Positions 6,000 to 6,529 of a stretch of DNA of 6,529 nucleotides are shown in pieces; the first letter of the stretch is position 1; each line of letters starts with the position of its first letter. The DNA comes from Methylococcaceae bacterium (GTDB lineage: Bacteria > Pseudomonadota > Gammaproteobacteria > Methylococcales > Methylococcaceae). The position numbers were made by a program, and so were the translations under genes. The notes under the pieces are model-generated. The model saw only the letters and a program-made list of their open reading frames with translations, was not told where the DNA came from and did not search any database. Location: assembly GCA_028678445.1 (NCBI GenBank), contig JAJRDJ010000412.1, positions 1 through 6,529 of the forward strand, given 5' to 3'.

Positions 6000-6188
6000 C
6001 TGCAGCAAGGCCGGTCTTTTCGGAATTACCGCAAGCCGTCGGTTATCGAAACGTGCAACGCCTGCCTGGAACTCTTCGAGGTCCCGCACTCGTTCGTCGA
6101 ATGTCAGTGCTGCAACGCATTCTGCGCGGCGTTACCGGAAAGCTTGATAAGGCCTGAGCTTCAACAACCGAGGCCTTTAAGTATCTTA
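6000..6188 (+). pseudogene. Zinc-ribbon-like coding stretch without a start codon, possible frameshifted remnant
   Basis: The plus-strand frame that includes 6018-6143 encodes a Cys cluster with codons at 6054, 6063, 6102, 6108, 6111 and 6123. This gives CX2C-X12-CXCC-X3-C, and two CX2C knuckles 12 residues apart are the spacing of a zinc ribbon. Its codons mostly end in G or C, unlike the overlapping frame, which suggests real or recently real coding sequence. The frame opens after a TGA at 5988 and contains no ATG or GTG before the cysteines. An ATG at 5981 (or 5987) lies in another frame, and dropping one T from the TTTT run at 6017-6020 would join it to the Cys frame. No stop falls at the end of the ribbon: the frame runs on to 6461, antisense to the 70-residue gene, so the 3' limit given here is arbitrary. 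It could be a decayed gene, a sequencing error, or chance. The family is not recognised. Confidence 0.3.
6149..6177 (-). terminator. Inverted repeat after the 70-residue gene
   Basis: AAGGCCT (6149-6155) and AGGCCTT (6171-6177) form a perfect 7-bp stem with a 15-nt loop. It begins 12 bp beyond the stop codon of the small minus-strand gene. The T-tract is poor on both strands, so it is at best a weak or Rho-assisted terminator. Confidence 0.33.
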
Positions 6189-6401
6189 TTAGTAAATCCT
6201 ATCTGCGCCATCCCCTGCCCAGGTTTCGGCGTCACTGATTGCGCTATCCATATCCCAAAACGGTCCATGTTGGGCGGCATCATCCCGGACAACGAAATAC
6301 GGATGTTCCCCTTCATGCGGCGGCGTCCATTGCACTTTGTGTTTTTGGACGGTAAATGTTCGGTTTTTGTTTTCAAACCGGGCGATGAGTTCGTACGACA
6401 T
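6189..6401 (-). CDS. Small hypothetical protein, 70 residues
   Basis: I do not recognise this protein. It is soluble and acidic towards its end, with no signal peptide, membrane segment or cysteine. The N-terminal half looks like a short beta-rich unit (YELIARFENKN, then RTFTVQKHKVQW). The middle reads HPYFVVRDD, and the C-terminal half is rich in Asp, Ala and Trp (FWDMDSAISDAETWAGD). The start is well supported: GAGGTG at 6406-6411 lies 4 nt upstream of the ATG at 6401, and the gene ends in TAA. The composition is balanced and lacks the Arg/Ser/Pro bias of out-of-frame translations in GC-rich DNA, which supports a real gene. It lies upstream of the GTP cyclohydrolase II/RibD_C operon on the same strand. 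Some 257 bp and an inverted repeat separate them, so co-transcription is doubtful. A 75-bp gap separates it from a divergent gene to the right. Confidence 0.65.
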   Translation of the reverse strand: MSYELIARFENKNRTFTVQKHKVQWTPPHEGEHPYFVVRDDAAQHGPFWDMDSAISDAETWAGDGADRIY

Positions 6402-6475
6402 GATGCACCTCGTTGGTTAAGAAACACACGATCCAAGGATTCAAAAGGCCCAGTCCATTAGAGGGAGCCGGGTCA

Positions 6476-6529
6476 ATGAGCCATTCAATGCCCGTCAAGC
6501 CATTGCGCACAGGCGTGCTTGCATCTCTC
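6476..6529 (+). CDS. Start of a divergent gene, cut by the right edge
   Basis: An ATG at 6476 follows a strong ribosome binding site, GAGGGAG at 6461-6467, with 8-nt spacing. The frame stays open for 18 codons to the window end. The start reads MSHSMPVKPLRTGVLASL: a polar, basic opening running into a hydrophobic stretch, as in the beginning of a signal peptide or a first membrane helix. Nothing more can be said about the product. Confidence 0.5.
   Translation, partial: MSHSMPVKPLRTGVLASL

Noticed and set aside
5932..6188. FMN riboswitch upstream of the GTP cyclohydrolase II/RibD_C gene
   Set aside because: I looked for the conserved RFN-element blocks on the minus strand and found none. 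The region instead holds the Cys-rich frame and a simple inverted repeat.
6161..6436. 91-codon minus-strand frame overlapping the 70-residue gene
   Set aside because: It lacks a good ribosome binding site and has a Lys/Arg/Ser/Asn-rich, shadow-like composition. The overlapping 70-residue frame has GAGGTG at proper spacing.

Overview
The window is GC-rich bacterial chromosome. It most resembles a gammaproteobacterium with System I cytochrome c maturation: it carries a separate CcmI and a Mak-type fructokinase close to the enterobacterial one. The genus cannot be fixed from the sequence. I see no insertion sequence, phage gene, tRNA, rRNA or CRISPR array.

Layout. (1) The left edge holds the 3' part of ccmI on the plus strand, which lacks only its first few codons. 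(2) It converges on a complete minus-strand ROK-family fructokinase gene (mak). (3) Upstream of mak lies a small minus-strand gene for an exported Pro/Tyr/Gly/His-rich protein. Its His-Gly tail is encoded by a 6-bp tandem repeat. (4) A plus-strand gene encodes a membrane protein with the CDP-alcohol phosphatidyltransferase fold, in which most of the catalytic motif has been replaced. (5) It converges, with an 18-bp gap, on a two-gene minus-strand operon. The first gene fuses GTP cyclohydrolase II to a RibD-type reductase domain. The second, which starts 3 nt after the first one stops, encodes an MDR-superfamily dehydrogenase without zinc ligands. (6) Further right are a zinc-ribbon-like coding stretch with no usable start codon, an unrecognised 70-residue minus-strand protein with a strong ribosome binding site, and the first 18 codons of a divergent plus-strand gene cut by the window edge.

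How the genes may work together. ccmI and mak are ordinary housekeeping or catabolic genes and need not be related to the rest. The central block (degenerate CDP-alcohol phosphatidyltransferase homologue, GTP cyclohydrolase II/RibD_C fusion, zinc-less dehydrogenase) is the most unusual part. The fusion enzyme could open the imidazole ring of GTP and then reduce the ribosyl side chain without a deaminase step. That is the order used by fungi and archaea rather than the usual bacterial riboflavin order. The dehydrogenase could act on a product of this branch. A role for the membrane protein is conjecture from proximity only. This looks like a specialised pyrimidine, flavin or pterin-related pathway distinct from vitamin B2 housekeeping, but its product cannot be read from the sequence.
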